A stretch of 64,000 nt of DNA from Mycobacterium sp. PSTR-4-N (GCF_022348085.1 NZ_JAKRFN010000007.1:41943-105942); one strand, 5' to 3'; shown: positions 32,695 through 42,952, numbered from the stretch's first letter. A program made the numbers and translations. Notes: generated from the sequence alone by a model not told the origin.

Positions 32695-34656
32695 TTAGCG
32701 GATCTGGCGGGTGAGGGCGTCGACGAGGGTGGTGTTGAGGTAGCTGGTGGCAGCGTAGCCGGGGGTGAGGAGTGCGTCGATGCTGGCGGGATCGTCGACG
32801 ATGATGGTAGTGCCGGTGTATTGGGTGAAGGGCTCCGATAGGCCGTTGTAGCTGCCGCCGCCGGCTGCGCGGTCGCGGCGCAGTACGAGACGGACGTCGG
32901 TGGGTGGGTTGTTCAGCTGGGCAGGGTCTGTAACGGCAAGCAGGCTGTCGGTTCCGGTGGTGGCGGGTTGGTCGGCGTAGCGGAAGCCGAGGCCTTGCAG
33001 GTATAGGGCGCTGGGGGAAGTGGCGGAGGCGACTTGGACGCCATTGTCGGTGACGAGGACTGCCTGGACGCTTTTGCCGTCGAATGCGGGGTGGCTGGTG
33101 CGCAGCTCGGCTTGACTGGTGGTGGCCTGGTCGATGAGTTGTTTGGCTTGGTCGCCGCGGCCGAGGATGCGTGCGATCCACTCGATTTGGGTCTGCCAAG
33201 TCCAGTCGTTGGCGTTTTGCGGTCGGGTGATGGTGGTGGCGATGTTCGACAGGTCTTGGTAGGTGGGTGCATTCATGGTCGCGGTGTCGATGATGAGGTC
33301 GGGGCGGGTGGCGGCAATCGCCGCGGGATCTGCGGTGTCGAGAACGCGGACATCGCCGGTGATGCGGTCGGTCAGATACGAGGGTGCGGGGCCGGCGGGG
33401 GAGACGATCGCGGCGGGTTGCACGCCCAGGGATAAGACGGCGTCGGCGTCTCCGGGGCCGGCGGCGACGACCGTGCCGGGCGCCTCGGTGAGCGTGGTTT
33501 GTCCGTGTTCGTGGATGAAGGTTTGCGGCGTGTAGGCGGTGGCGGTGTCGCGGGGCCAGGCCCAGAAGGTGACAGCACCGGCAACAAGCACGACGACGGC
33601 GGCCAGGACCGCCGCGATGAGGGTGCGGCGGTGACGCCGCCGTGGTGTCGGAGCGGGTAGGTCGACGAACGTGTACGGGCTGCTGAGCCACGGCTGCGAG
33701 TGCTGTGGCGCAGGCCCCGTCGAGCGGGTGAGCGGGCTGGGCTGGGTGGGCCAGTGCGGGGGTGTGCGGTCGGGCGGTCCGAGCGCTGCTGGTGTGGGGG
33801 TGGTGGTGATCGCAACGGCGTCGGTGCTGTCATCGAGGGCGCGGTGCGCGGCGGCGGCCAGCTCTCCAGCACTCTGGAATCGTTGCGCGGGTTCTTTGGC
33901 CATGGCGCGGGCAATGACGGCGTCCAGGGCGGTGGGCAGGCTGGGTACGGCGTCGGTGGGCCGCGGCGGGGGGTCCATGAGGTGGGCGGCGGCGACCGCG
34001 GCCATGCCGCCGGGGCGGGCGAAAGGCGCTTGCCCGGTCAGCAGGCGATACAGCGAGCAGCCCAGTGAGTAGATGTCGGCGCGGTGGTCGACGGTCTCGC
34101 CGGCGAGGCTCTCAGGTGCGGCGTAGGCGATGCTCGCCATCACCATGCCGGTTTGGGTGAGGTTCACCGCGTCGTCGAGGGCGCGGGCAATACCGAAGTC
34201 GGCGAGGAAGATTCGCTCGTCATGGGGTGCAAGGAGGAAGTTGGCGGGTTTGGCGTCACGGTGCAGCAGCTGGCGGCGGTGGGCGTAGTCCAGGGCGCCG
34301 GCGACCTCGCCGATGATGTGCACCGCGCGGCGCGGCGTCATCCGGCCCGCGGCGAGTTCCTTTTCGGCGTCGCTGCCGGCGACGTACTGCATCGCGATCC
34401 ATAGCTGACCGTCGGTGTCTCCGCGGTTGTAGACGGTGACGATGTTGGGGTGATCGAGGGTGGCGGCGAGTTCGGCTTCCCGCTCGAACCGCGACCGGAA
34501 GTGCTCGTCGCGCGACAGCTCGGCGGAGAGCACCTTGAGGGCGTCACTGCGGGGCAGGGTGGGGTGCCGAGCGCGATACACGGTGCCCATCCCGCCGGAA
34601 CCGAGGACGCTTTCGATGGTGTAGCCACCCACGATGGCCCCTGGTTGCAGTGTCAC
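32695..34656 (-). CDS. Ser/Thr protein kinase with siderophore-binding-protein-like sensor
   Basis: 653 residues from GTG 34656, 10 bp after the upstream stop. Kinase domain about 1-270: [13 protein letters not shown], Lys in [35 protein letters not shown]; catalytic residues present. One membrane helix ([20 protein letters not shown]) follows. The outer 280 residues read like a class III periplasmic binding protein: [55 protein letters not shown] and [14 protein letters not shown]. An unusual sensor, PASTA repeats being the common one. May sense a siderophore-, haem- or corrinoid-like ligand. Last gene of a four-gene minus-strand operon. Confidence 0.85.
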   Translation of the reverse strand: MTLQPGAIVGGYTIESVLGSGGMGTVYRARHPTLPRSDALKVLSAELSRDEHFRSRFEREAELAATLDHPNIVTVYNRGDTDGQLWIAMQYVAGSDAEKELAAGRMTPRRAVHIIGEVAGALDYAHRRQLLHRDAKPANFLLAPHDERIFLADFGIARALDDAVNLTQTGMVMASIAYAAPESLAGETVDHRADIYSLGCSLYRLLTGQAPFARPGGMAAVAAAHLMDPPPRPTDAVPSLPTALDAVIARAMAKEPAQRFQSAGELAAAAHRALDDSTDAVAITTTPTPAALGPPDRTPPHWPTQPSPLTRSTGPAPQHSQPWLSSPYTFVDLPAPTPRRRHRRTLIAAVLAAVVVLVAGAVTFWAWPRDTATAYTPQTFIHEHGQTTLTEAPGTVVAAGPGDADAVLSLGVQPAAIVSPAGPAPSYLTDRITGDVRVLDTADPAAIAATRPDLIIDTATMNAPTYQDLSNIATTITRPQNANDWTWQTQIEWIARILGRGDQAKQLIDQATTSQAELRTSHPAFDGKSVQAVLVTDNGVQVASATSPSALYLQGLGFRYADQPATTGTDSLLAVTDPAQLNNPPTDVRLVLRRDRAAGGGSYNGLSEPFTQYTGTTIIVDDPASIDALLTPGYAATSYLNTTLVDALTRQIR

Positions 34657-34666
34657 CGGCAATCGC

Positions 34667-35947
34667 CTACTGACCGGCCAGAATTCGGTACTGAGCGCCC
34701 ATCTGTTGGCGGGCGTCCTCGGCGGTGGTGGAGAACGCGGTGTAGGCGTAGCGGTCGACGGTGGCCACGCAGCTGAACGCCCACTGCACCCGCTGCCAGG
34801 TGATCGGCGCGGTCGCCGGCAACAGTCCCACGGTGCGCTGATAGCACTTCGCGGCGGGCAGCCCGCGCACCCCCTCGATACCGTGCACGTTGGCGAAACT
34901 ACCAATCTGCTCGGTGAGGCCGTCAGCGACACGCACCGCGCCATCGGGGTTGGCCGCTTGGTACACCGTGGTCAGACGTTGAGACACCTGGTCCACGCCG
35001 GCAGTGCTGAATAGCGAAATGGTCTTGATTGGGTCGACGGCGAAGTGCAGCCAGCCCCGCGGTTTCCAGATACCCAGCAGGAACGGGGCCCGATTGTCCG
35101 GCGCGACCAGGGTTTTGGCGAGCAGCTGCCCTGTCGGGTCTAGTGGCAGGTCTTTCAGCGCGGGCAGGTCGGTTGCGGTGAACTGGTCGATCCGCGTCTT
35201 CTGCAGATCAATAGTTCCTCTCGACAGGTTTTCGGTATCTGCTCCGAGGAGGTAGTCGCTGACTTGGACGACGGTGTAGAACACGTAGGCGCCGTGGGGA
35301 GTGAAGCTGACCATCCGCTGCCCCTGATCGGGCATGGTGAAGGTGATCGCGACGGTTTCTGGCAGCTCGGTCAGCGTCACAGGTTGTGGTGGCGACGAGC
35401 CTGGCCAGGGGGTGAACGCGGCGGCCATCTGGGTGGCGGCTGCCGTGGCGGCGGCAGGATCAGGGAAACGCAGGACCACGTTCTGCAGGCTGCGCTGCTG
35501 TTTGGCTGTTGACGGGGTGGTTCGTACGGTGGCGAAGCCGCTGACGAATCCGTTGGCGCCGGCGGCAGCGGCGACCGGCGGATCAAAGATGCGGTTGCGT
35601 GTCATGTCGTCGGTCGAGGCGACCGGACCGACCAGCGACAGATTCACCGGGGCGGGCAGCGTGTTGATCTCGGCGTCGATCTCCCACGGTCCCACGGTGT
35701 AGTCGGCGATGCGATGCGCCTCGAGCAGGGCGCCAGAGTACGGGTCGTCACCGGCGGTGCCGAACGGACGGCTGGCCGCGGTGGCGTAGTCACCGGTGTC
35801 CATCAGCGCCACGATCGCGCCACCGTCGGGGGCTTGCTTGGCGGGGATGGCGGTACCCGCGGTGGTGGTGGTGGCGCACCCAGCGATCAGGACGGCGCAG
35901 ACACCGGCGATCAGCGCGACAGTAGGGCGGGTTGTTCTGTCCCACAT
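34667..35947 (-). CDS. DUF7373-type lipoprotein
   Basis: About 426 residues from ATG 35947 (GGAAGCGAG upstream). Lipoprotein signal [18 protein letters not shown] with lipobox IAGC. The mature part has two similar halves, with [56 protein letters not shown] and [18 protein letters not shown]. Such large lipoproteins (I place it in DUF7373, moderate certainty) recur in mycobacteria beside kinases. Located between the Pro-rich membrane protein and the kinase in one operon; a plausible ligand-presenting partner of the sensor domain. Confidence 0.68.
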   Translation of the reverse strand: MWDRTTRPTVALIAGVCAVLIAGCATTTTAGTAIPAKQAPDGGAIVALMDTGDYATAASRPFGTAGDDPYSGALLEAHRIADYTVGPWEIDAEINTLPAPVNLSLVGPVASTDDMTRNRIFDPPVAAAAGANGFVSGFATVRTTPSTAKQQRSLQNVVLRFPDPAAATAAATQMAAAFTPWPGSSPPQPVTLTELPETVAITFTMPDQGQRMVSFTPHGAYVFYTVVQVSDYLLGADTENLSRGTIDLQKTRIDQFTATDLPALKDLPLDPTGQLLAKTLVAPDNRAPFLLGIWKPRGWLHFAVDPIKTISLFSTAGVDQVSQRLTTVYQAANPDGAVRVADGLTEQIGSFANVHGIEGVRGLPAAKCYQRTVGLLPATAPITWQRVQWAFSCVATVDRYAYTAFSTTAEDARQQMGAQYRILAGQ

Positions 35948-36015
35948 AGGCGCTCGCTTCCGACATGCACCATCCACTCGATGGTGGGTGCTCTGAGGTG
36001 ATGACATTGCGGCAT

Positions 36016-37530
36016 TCACTTGGTGGTCAGTGCCGGCGGCTTCTTGGTCAAATCCACGGTGCCGAAGAACACCTTGTCGACCTTGCCGGAGGCGGTGCCG
36101 CCGTCGACCGTTTGGACGGTCACCGGCATGACGACCGGTCCGTCGACCGTGGTGGTCATCGCATACTCCAAGAACAGGCCCATCTTGACCTGGCTGATGT
36201 CGGCGGGCCCCCAGTTGGCGGTCCCCTCCACGGCGTCGGGGCGGTCCATCTTGTAGGGGCAGCCGGGCGGGTTGAGCGCGTGGGAGCGTTCGCAGGCGGT
36301 GAACGCGTCGCTGACCGCGCTCTGCACGGCTTGCTGACCCTTGTCGTTGAGGTCGAATTTCGGTTGCAGGAACGACGTTCCGCCGAAGCTGAGCGCTTGC
36401 AAGGGGGCGGCGTCGGCGAGCTGGCTCACTTCAAGGTAGTCGTTGGTGCTGCCCAGCTGCTGGAAGCCGGGGAACACGTTGACCGATTCTTTGTCTTTGA
36501 GAGGTTCCCCGAACAGGGTCAATGTCGATTCGGCCCCCTCATCGCCCGAGACGTTCCGCAAGGCAATGCGAACGAACGCGTTGTCCAGTTTCCAGACGTC
36601 GTCGACTTTGGTGAGCCGCACATCGGCCTCGGAGGTTTTCCCGCCAAAGTCGGCGGCAACCTTGACCGTCCCCATCCGCAGCGGCGAGTTCTCGTCGCCC
36701 TTATCCAGGACACGGATGTTGGTGATGGGCTGCTTCGCAATCTGCTTGCGCAGGATGTCGTCGGTGAGGAAATCCTTGCTCGAGGGTTCGGCTTTGCCGA
36801 AGGACAGGGCCTTGTCAGCATCACCGTCGCTGAGGGCCTGCAGATAGGCCGTCACGGTGTCGGCCGCAGTCGCCGGGGTGTCACCACCGCCGGCGGTGCC
36901 CCCCTCAGAGCCCGACCCGCTGAACAGAGCGACAGCGACGACGAGCGCGACGACCACAGCTGCGGCTGCGGCCACGATCACGGGTCGGCGCCGCCACACG
37001 GGCCGAGTCGGCGGCATCGGCATGGGGGGGTGCCCCGGATAGAACTGCTGCGCCGGGTGAGGTGGCCATCCCGGCGGGGGCGGTGGGGGTCCAGCGGCCC
37101 ATTGCTGAGCGTGCGGAGCAGGGGGCGCCGCGGCGGCGGGCGGCGGGGTACTAGAAGTCGGGGCAGCGGCGGGAGCCGGCGCAGGCCGGCTCGGCGCCGG
37201 GGCCACGGTGGGTGTCGGCGGATTCGGCGGCCACGGGTAGCGCTGCTGCGGTTGCGAGGACGGTTGGGGCGCATCATGGTTCGTGCGCGGCGTTACAGGA
37301 GCCTGCCCGGTAGCGGCGTCGGGGTCCACGGCGGCGGTGTTCGCCGAAGTCCGGGGGCTCGAGGTCGTGGGTGCCGCGGTCGTGGGTTCGTCAGGGTCGA
37401 CGTGGGGAGGCCCCGCGGAGCTGCCGCTCGGTGGGCGGGTGAAGGTGGGGGTGATCGCGGTGGGTGCGTCGGGATCACCGGGGTCAGGCTCGGGGCGGGG
37501 TCGGTCGGCGTCGTGTCGTGAATCAGCCAC
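36016..37530 (-). CDS. Pro-rich single-pass membrane protein with extracytoplasmic domain
   Basis: 504 residues from GTG 37530, fixed by a perfect ribosome site (AAGGAGATAT). A cytoplasmic Pro/Thr/Ala-rich tail of about 190 residues (possible FHA/kinase target sites) leads to a membrane helix (PVIVAAAAAVVVALVVAVAL), a DUF4878-like domain (TVTAYLQALSDGDADKALSF, VRLTKVDDVWKLDNAFVRI) and a second beta-rich domain (TACERSHALNPPGCPYKMD; disulfide likely). Second gene of the kinase operon. Probably a kinase substrate or co-sensor; no enzyme motif. Confidence 0.68.
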   Translation of the reverse strand: MADSRHDADRPRPEPDPGDPDAPTAITPTFTRPPSGSSAGPPHVDPDEPTTAAPTTSSPRTSANTAAVDPDAATGQAPVTPRTNHDAPQPSSQPQQRYPWPPNPPTPTVAPAPSRPAPAPAAAPTSSTPPPAAAAPPAPHAQQWAAGPPPPPPGWPPHPAQQFYPGHPPMPMPPTRPVWRRRPVIVAAAAAVVVALVVAVALFSGSGSEGGTAGGGDTPATAADTVTAYLQALSDGDADKALSFGKAEPSSKDFLTDDILRKQIAKQPITNIRVLDKGDENSPLRMGTVKVAADFGGKTSEADVRLTKVDDVWKLDNAFVRIALRNVSGDEGAESTLTLFGEPLKDKESVNVFPGFQQLGSTNDYLEVSQLADAAPLQALSFGGTSFLQPKFDLNDKGQQAVQSAVSDAFTACERSHALNPPGCPYKMDRPDAVEGTANWGPADISQVKMGLFLEYAMTTTVDGPVVMPVTVQTVDGGTASGKVDKVFFGTVDLTKKPPALTTK

Positions 37531-37603
37531 GGCGATATCTCCTTCGGTGCGCGCTGGTGGTCGACCCGCACTCGCGGGCAAAGTGTCGCTCGGTCAGGGG
37601 GTG

Positions 37604-38722
37604 TCAGCGGATCTTGTCGGCGATAGCGCTGGCGATGGCATATCCGGCGCTACCCACAGTCGGTGAGCAGGCCCGCACATCGACAATGACGTTGCCGCGC
37701 ACCGTCATATCGCGCTCGCACTGTTGGCCGGGCACCGGGGGAGTGGTCGGTATCAGCATCACCGTAACGACGTCGCCGATCGTGCGGATCGTGGTCACAT
37801 CGACGACGATGTCCTTATCGCCGCCGCCGGGGGAATAGGTGAGGCGTTGCGACTGGCAGGAATTCCAGTCAGCGACCAGCTTGTCGAACACCGACTTCGC
37901 CGCGGCAGGATCCGGGAAGGCGGCGACCGCTTGGGCGACCTGCTGGGCGCGGCCCTGCTGCAGAAGTTGGATCACGACCCCGGTATAGCCGGTTCCCTCG
38001 AACGCGGCGCGGTAGGCCGGCCCGAAGGCGCTCATGCATTGCGGCGGAGCGACCGAGCCGCCCATCATCGCCGTCTCGGTTCCCACCTCGGCCAGTTCAG
38101 GGCTGTTGAGCAGCTTCCCGGCCTCAGGAACGGGCAGCAGCAGCGGCGCGAGCGCGTCGGGGGCGATCACCGGCCCCGCCGGTGCCGGCGCTGGGGTGGG
38201 TGCGGGAGATGGCGGTGCCGGGGTGTCCGCGCGGACGGTGGTGGTCGGTCCGGCCGGCACCCCGGCCTTGCTGCTCGGCGCGGTCGTGGGTGCCGCCGTG
38301 GTGTCGGCGGCCTCTCCGGAGTCGGCGATCAGCACGACCGCGGCCACCACGGCGACCACGGCGGCGCTCACCGCACCCACCGTCAGCCACCGGTGAGCGC
38401 GTATCGCGGCGACTGCGGGATGCTGCGGTTTGGGGGGTAAACCCGACCGCGCCGGCGGCGGTGTCGCACCGGGGCCGCCGGGGCCTCCGGGGGCAGGCTG
38501 GGGCCAGCCCTGGCCCACGGGGGAAGGCTGCGGCCAGCCAGGCCCCGCGGGCGGTGGCGGCGGGTACGCGCCCCACTGCGGAGGCGGGGGAGGAGGGGAG
38601 AACTGGGGTGCCTGCAGCGTGTCTTGCTCATCGAACGGGCGCGCCGGCGGCGGGCCCACCGGCGGAGGTGTCGGGCGGTCGGCGTCGCGGCCACGGTGCG
38701 GTGGTCGGTCATGCGGAGTCAC
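37604..38722 (-). CDS. membrane protein with PknH-like sensor domain
   Basis: 372 residues from GTG 38722 (CAGGGGGA upstream). A Pro-rich cytoplasmic tail, membrane helix (WLTVGAVSAAVVAVVAAVVL), Thr/Pro linker and a PknH-like extracellular domain (LLLPVPEAGKLLNSPELAEV, APPQCMSAFGPAYRAAFEG, LVADWNSCQSQRLTYSP, PVPGQQCERDMTVRGN, VIVDVRACSPTVGSAG) with four Cys residues at the spacing expected for two disulfides. It has the sensor but no kinase domain. First gene of the operon that ends with the kinase, so it may supply ligand sensing in trans. Confidence 0.75.
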   Translation of the reverse strand: MTPHDRPPHRGRDADRPTPPPVGPPPARPFDEQDTLQAPQFSPPPPPPQWGAYPPPPPAGPGWPQPSPVGQGWPQPAPGGPGGPGATPPPARSGLPPKPQHPAVAAIRAHRWLTVGAVSAAVVAVVAAVVLIADSGEAADTTAAPTTAPSSKAGVPAGPTTTVRADTPAPPSPAPTPAPAPAGPVIAPDALAPLLLPVPEAGKLLNSPELAEVGTETAMMGGSVAPPQCMSAFGPAYRAAFEGTGYTGVVIQLLQQGRAQQVAQAVAAFPDPAAAKSVFDKLVADWNSCQSQRLTYSPGGGDKDIVVDVTTIRTIGDVVTVMLIPTTPPVPGQQCERDMTVRGNVIVDVRACSPTVGSAGYAIASAIADKIR

Positions 38723-39024
38723 TGCATCCCCCTGCGTATCGAGGCGCGCCAGCAAACGCCGGCATCATGTCTGCGACTAATCATCGCACGATCCGTTGCA
38801 CCCCCCGCGCACCAAAAATTTGCCGCCAAGAGGCCACGATTCTGCGTGTAATACTGAATCGGCTGGTACGCCCGACTATCGATGCTTGCGCTGGTAGAAC
38901 CGTGTTCGCTCGGCATCGATAGCCGCTTGGAGAACAAGGAATCGGTGTGCAACAACCTGTAGCGCAATCTGTAGCACCTCGGTGCACACACGCCACGACA
39001 ATCGAGCCTCACGAGGAGCCTAAG
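38723..39024. promoter_or_regulatory. divergent promoter region of the kinase island
   Basis: About 300 bp between the minus-strand four-gene operon and the plus-strand FHA-HTH gene, more AT-rich than the genes (near 38760-38900). Both transcription units must start here, which makes it the natural target for the HTH of the FHA protein. If the upstream GTG (38947) is used, the region is shorter. Confidence 0.45.
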
Positions 39025-40143
39025 GTGAGCGGACCGACCGAGTCAGGAACCCCGGCAACCAGGCTGCCCGCTGTGCAGATCGCGGTCGCCGGCAAGACGA
39101 TGACCGCCCAGGCCGACGCCGGAGCGGTCGTCATCGGCCGCGAGGAGCCCGCGCATATCCGGGTACCGATCCCGTCGCTGTCGCGGGTTCATGTGCGCAT
39201 CGAGCCCGCCGACGGGCACTGGGTCATCACAGATGCCGGCAGCAAGCACGGCACCTTTCTCGACGGACGCCGTATCGAGTCCGTCGCGGTCGAACAGGTG
39301 ACCTCGGTGCGCCTAGGTGATCCAGCCGGGATCGAAGTCACCGTCGCACCCGCCGAGCACAGCCACTCTGATCCCTCCGAATCTCTTGAAATGGGCGAGG
39401 ACACCGCCGCGGATGTCGAGCAGCCAGCCGACCCCGACATCGCCCGTGCAGGGCTGGCGGTGATGGAGCGCCGTGAACAGCTGGGTTTCTCCCAGCGGCG
39501 CCTGGCCGAAGATCGGGTCGTCAGCCAGACCCAGCTGGTCAAGCTAGAACGCGGCACCCATTGGCCTCGGCCGGGGACGCTGGCCAAGATCGAGTCCTAC
39601 CTGAGATGGCCGCCCGGCACGATCGCCCGGATCCGCGGCGGCGAGCTCGCACCCGACGACGATGACACCACCGAGGTGTTATCGCCCACCGTTCAGGTCG
39701 CCGTCCTCATCGACGCCTCCGAGATCGCCCTGCACGGCGTGCTGCGCAGGGTCGCGCAACTGCCCCCAACCGACAGCGCCACCTTCACCAGCGACATCAG
39801 CGCATTACTGGCCGAGCTGCGCCGCCTGGAACGCACCATCACGACCGCGGCCCGCACCACGACCCATCGCCCCGAACTGCTGGGACTGCTCGGCCACATC
39901 CGCGCAGCACGCCAGGACATGCTCCGCGCCGCCACCCGAGCGCCCGGCGCCACACTCGGTCAGCGACTGGCCACAGCGCGCCTCCATCACCATCTCAGCG
40001 CCGCTGAGGTCGCCACCCACTGCAACATCACGATCGAAGAGGTCGACGCCGCCGAAGCCGAACAGCCCGTGCGCGCACCAGTCACCGCAGCGCTCGAGCT
40101 TCTCGTTGCCGGCCTCACCGGTGCAGGAGCCACCCGCCGATGA
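39025..40143 (+). CDS. FHA-domain protein with XRE-type HTH
   Basis: 372 residues from GTG 39025 (GAGGAG 7 bp before); GTG 38947 with AAGGA is an alternative. FHA domain at about 15-110: VVIGREEPAHIRV, SLSRVHVRIEP and GSKHGTFLDGRRI (His in place of the usual Asn). A Cro/cI HTH follows (VMERREQLGFSQRRLAEDRV, SQTQLVKLERGTHWPRPGTL), then a helical C-terminus with a second HTH-like segment (GQRLATARLHHHLSAAEVAT). FHA domains bind phospho-Thr, so this may read the neighbouring kinase and control DNA directly. Overlaps the next gene (ATGA). Confidence 0.82.
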   Translation: MSGPTESGTPATRLPAVQIAVAGKTMTAQADAGAVVIGREEPAHIRVPIPSLSRVHVRIEPADGHWVITDAGSKHGTFLDGRRIESVAVEQVTSVRLGDPAGIEVTVAPAEHSHSDPSESLEMGEDTAADVEQPADPDIARAGLAVMERREQLGFSQRRLAEDRVVSQTQLVKLERGTHWPRPGTLAKIESYLRWPPGTIARIRGGELAPDDDDTTEVLSPTVQVAVLIDASEIALHGVLRRVAQLPPTDSATFTSDISALLAELRRLERTITTAARTTTHRPELLGLLGHIRAARQDMLRAATRAPGATLGQRLATARLHHHLSAAEVATHCNITIEEVDAAEAEQPVRAPVTAALELLVAGLTGAGATRR

Positions 40144-41654
40144 CCACTCCCACAGGTGCCGCCCAGCCACGCACCACCCGGGCCCGATCACAACCGCGCC
40201 GTCTGCGCTGCGCCGCCGCAGGCGCTTTGGCGGTCCTGGCCGTCGTGATGACCGGCTGCGCCACCCCCATCCAGGGGCAGGCCCGGTCCAGCATGTATGA
40301 CCCCAACACCATCGCCGGCGTGCCCGTCGTCGACGGCCCCAGCGGTGTCCGCAAAGACGCGCCCCCGCCGGATGGAAAAGTCGCCTACACCAACAATTCT
40401 GACGCCGACCACCTCGCGGTGCTGGCCGTCAACGATGTGGTCGACTACTGGCAACAGCACTACACCGACCCGCCGTTGGAGGGATCGTTCACCCCGGTCG
40501 CCAACCTCGCCTCCTACGACTCCACCGACCCGGGCGGCCCCATCCTGTGCGGCGAAAGCGGATTCAACAATCCCAACGCGTTCTATTGTCCGCGTGCCGA
40601 TCTCATCGCCTGGGATCGCGGCGACCTCGTTCCCGCCGGGATGAAATACTTTGGCGACGCCTCGATCGCCGCCCTATTCGCCCACGAATACGGTCACGCC
40701 GTGCAACGGATGGGCGGGCTGGTCGACCGGTCTACACCCACACTCGTTCTCGAGCAGCAAGCCGACTGCTTCGCCGGCAGCTACATCCGCTGGGTCACCG
40801 AAGGATCGTCAAAGCGCTTCGAGCTCAACACCAGTGACGGACTCAACCGCGTCATCGCCGGCGTCATCACCATCAGGGACCCGATCCTGACCCCCGAGTA
40901 CGAAGACATGGTGGAAGAAGGCCACGGCACCGCCCTGGACCGCGTCAGCGCTTTCCAAACTGGATTCATCGATGGAATCGACGCCTGCGCGCGAATCGAC
41001 ATGGACCAGATCGAGCATGCCCGCGGCGACCTGCCGATGATGCTCGACCCTAAGGCGAGCGGCGGCGCTGCCACTGGGGAATCACCCATTGATCAAGGAC
41101 TCATCACCTCGATCACCGAGGCGTTGACGCAGATTTTCACCCCCGCCGCGCCTCCGACCGTTTCCCTTACCGCACCCGCCCAGCCGTGCCCCGACGCGAC
41201 GGCCACCCCGCCAGTGTCCTACTGCCCGTCCACCCACACCATCACCGTGGACCTGCCCGCCCTGCAAGCGATGGGCACCCCCGCCGACGAGAAGGAACGC
41301 GTTCTCCTACAAGGAGACAACACCGCAATCTCCGTGCTGACCGCCCGCTACATGCTTGCCCTGCAACACCACCGCGGAGTCCCCATCGACACCACCGCCG
41401 CCGCGCTGCGCACCGCCTGCCTCACCGGCGTCGCGCAACGCAAAATGACCGAACCCATCACGCTCCGTACCGGCGGCACCATTCAACTGTCCGCGGGTGA
41501 CCTCGACGAAGCTATCGCCGGTCTGCTTAACAACGGCTTCGCCGCCAGCGACGTCAATGGCACCACCGTCGCCGCCGGCTTCACCCGCATCATGGCCTTC
41601 CGATCCGGACTTATCACCCCCAACGCCGACGCCTGCTATACCAGCTTCCTCTGA
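40140..41654 (+). CDS. zinc metallopeptidase lipoprotein
   Basis: 504 residues. Signal with lipobox (ALAVLAVVMTGCATPIQG). The HExxH motif AALFAHEYGHAVQRM (His182-Glu-Tyr-Gly-His186) and a downstream EQQADCFAGSYIRWV fit the neutral zinc metallopeptidase (YpfJ-like) family, in which a later acidic residue completes the site. C-terminal halves (YCPSTHTITVDLPALQAMG, RYMLALQHHRGVPIDTTAAA, SDVNGTTVAAGFTRIMAFR) repeat features of the N-terminal part. Anchored outside the membrane, coupled to the FHA-HTH gene; may process the lipoprotein or sensor partners encoded divergently. Confidence 0.8.
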   Translation: MTTPTGAAQPRTTRARSQPRRLRCAAAGALAVLAVVMTGCATPIQGQARSSMYDPNTIAGVPVVDGPSGVRKDAPPPDGKVAYTNNSDADHLAVLAVNDVVDYWQQHYTDPPLEGSFTPVANLASYDSTDPGGPILCGESGFNNPNAFYCPRADLIAWDRGDLVPAGMKYFGDASIAALFAHEYGHAVQRMGGLVDRSTPTLVLEQQADCFAGSYIRWVTEGSSKRFELNTSDGLNRVIAGVITIRDPILTPEYEDMVEEGHGTALDRVSAFQTGFIDGIDACARIDMDQIEHARGDLPMMLDPKASGGAATGESPIDQGLITSITEALTQIFTPAAPPTVSLTAPAQPCPDATATPPVSYCPSTHTITVDLPALQAMGTPADEKERVLLQGDNTAISVLTARYMLALQHHRGVPIDTTAAALRTACLTGVAQRKMTEPITLRTGGTIQLSAGDLDEAIAGLLNNGFAASDVNGTTVAAGFTRIMAFRSGLITPNADACYTSFL

Positions 41655-41830
41655 TCCGAATGACGGCACACAGACGTCTGCGCGGCGCGCATCGTTGCGG
41701 CACGACCGACCCAGGACACACGGGTTGTACAGCAAGGGTGTGCCGCGGATACATGACCGAGGCGGGGGATTGGCCCAACCGGCGTCTATGCAACCCCCGG
41801 GGAGACTGCGACGCGGGTGCGATGTGCCCC

Positions 41831-42316
41831 TCAGTGAAGGAAGACGATCGTGAACCCGAACGCCATGAGCGGTTTCAGCAGAGCCGGATCGACACTCGCG
41901 GTCGGCGCGAAGACGACCGTGTCTCCATCGGCGGGGCCGGCAGCGAACTGACTGAACGCTGGGATCTTCGACAGTTCCTTCCCGACGGCGACGTCGGCCG
42001 GCCACCGCCCCATCATGATCGACTCTGGCGGACTGCCGGCCGGGGTCTTCGACGACGCACAGCAGGCAATAGCAGTGGCGGTGGGGAACCGGAAGGTCGC
42101 GCTCGACGGTGTGGTCATCGATCCTTCCTGGCATACGGCAGCGGTCCAGTCGTCCCGATCACCCGAGAGTCGTCGCTCGCTGGCGCCACCGGCGGTGACG
42201 CTGTCACTTCGTCCTCGGTCAGCGGACATCGCCACCACGGCCACGGTCGCGGCGACCACAGTGGCCGCCACACCGGTCACCGCGAGCCACACCCCGCGCC
42301 GCCGACTTCCACTCAT
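41831..42316 (-). CDS. conserved membrane-anchored hypothetical
   Basis: 161 residues from ATG 42316 (GGATGGAGAC upstream); the open frame beyond has no coding character. The N-terminal hydrophobic segment GVWLAVTGVAATVVAATVAV (signal anchor) is followed by an extracytoplasmic domain with three Cys residues (TAAVCQEGSM, AIACCASSKT) and a hydrophobic end (LKPLMAFGFTIVFLH). Convergent with the metallopeptidase gene. Function unknown. Confidence 0.55.
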   Translation of the reverse strand: MSGSRRRGVWLAVTGVAATVVAATVAVVAMSADRGRSDSVTAGGASERRLSGDRDDWTAAVCQEGSMTTPSSATFRFPTATAIACCASSKTPAGSPPESIMMGRWPADVAVGKELSKIPAFSQFAAGPADGDTVVFAPTASVDPALLKPLMAFGFTIVFLH

Positions 42317-42623
42317 TCCCGTCTCCATCCGTAGCCCCCATGGCAGGTCATGACCTAGCACCCCCGGGCTCCCGGGCGTGTCATGCTCACACGCCAGTCG
42401 CGTCACCGCCAGACATGCTCTGACACAGAACATTACGGTCGCAATGGGCATCTTCCGGTTGCGGTGCGAGCCGCGAAGCTCGCGGACCGCTGGACCCGGG
42501 CCACAGCGGGGTGCCTCTGGCGCCGCCGGTTCGCTGACGTCGCGCACTCGTCGATGATGCCGGGTCTGACATAGCTCCGTTCATCACGAACAGCGCCAAT
42601 GGAAATAACGAAAGTGTTATAGT

Positions 42624-42950
42624 GTGTGCGTGGGGACGTATGGCGCGCAGCTGATCCGCGAGGCTCGCCTGCGGGCAGGCCTGACCCAAGCCGAGCTCGC
42701 CGAGCGGGCCGGTTTGGTGCAGCCCGCCATCGCCCGCTGGGAAGCGGGTCGGACCGCGATCAGCATCGATGAGGTGGTGCGGCTGGTGCGGCTGTGCGGT
42801 CTCGAGCTGGAGTTCGCGATTGTCGAGCGTGACGACAGCGACCGGGCCCAAGCGCAGCGCCTCGCGTCGCTGTCGGGTCAAGAACGCCTCGACCGTCACG
42901 GCCGGATCGCGTCCCAGCTCGCCGGCCTGCGCCGCGCCGGAGCGCACTGA
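42624..42950 (+). CDS. XRE-family antitoxin candidate
   Basis: About 108 residues from GTG 42624 (GTG 42630 also possible). A -10-like TATAGT overlaps the very short leader, so the transcript may be nearly leaderless. Complete Cro/cI HTH: LIREARLRAGLTQAELAERA and LVQPAIARWEAGRTAISIDE. The C-terminal helical part probably contacts the partner. The nucleotidyltransferase gene follows after 2 bp. The HTH + NTase arrangement is that of AbiE/MNT-like toxin-antitoxin pairs. Confidence 0.7.
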   Translation: MCVGTYGAQLIREARLRAGLTQAELAERAGLVQPAIARWEAGRTAISIDEVVRLVRLCGLELEFAIVERDDSDRAQAQRLASLSGQERLDRHGRIASQLAGLRRAGAH

Positions 42951-42952
42951 TC

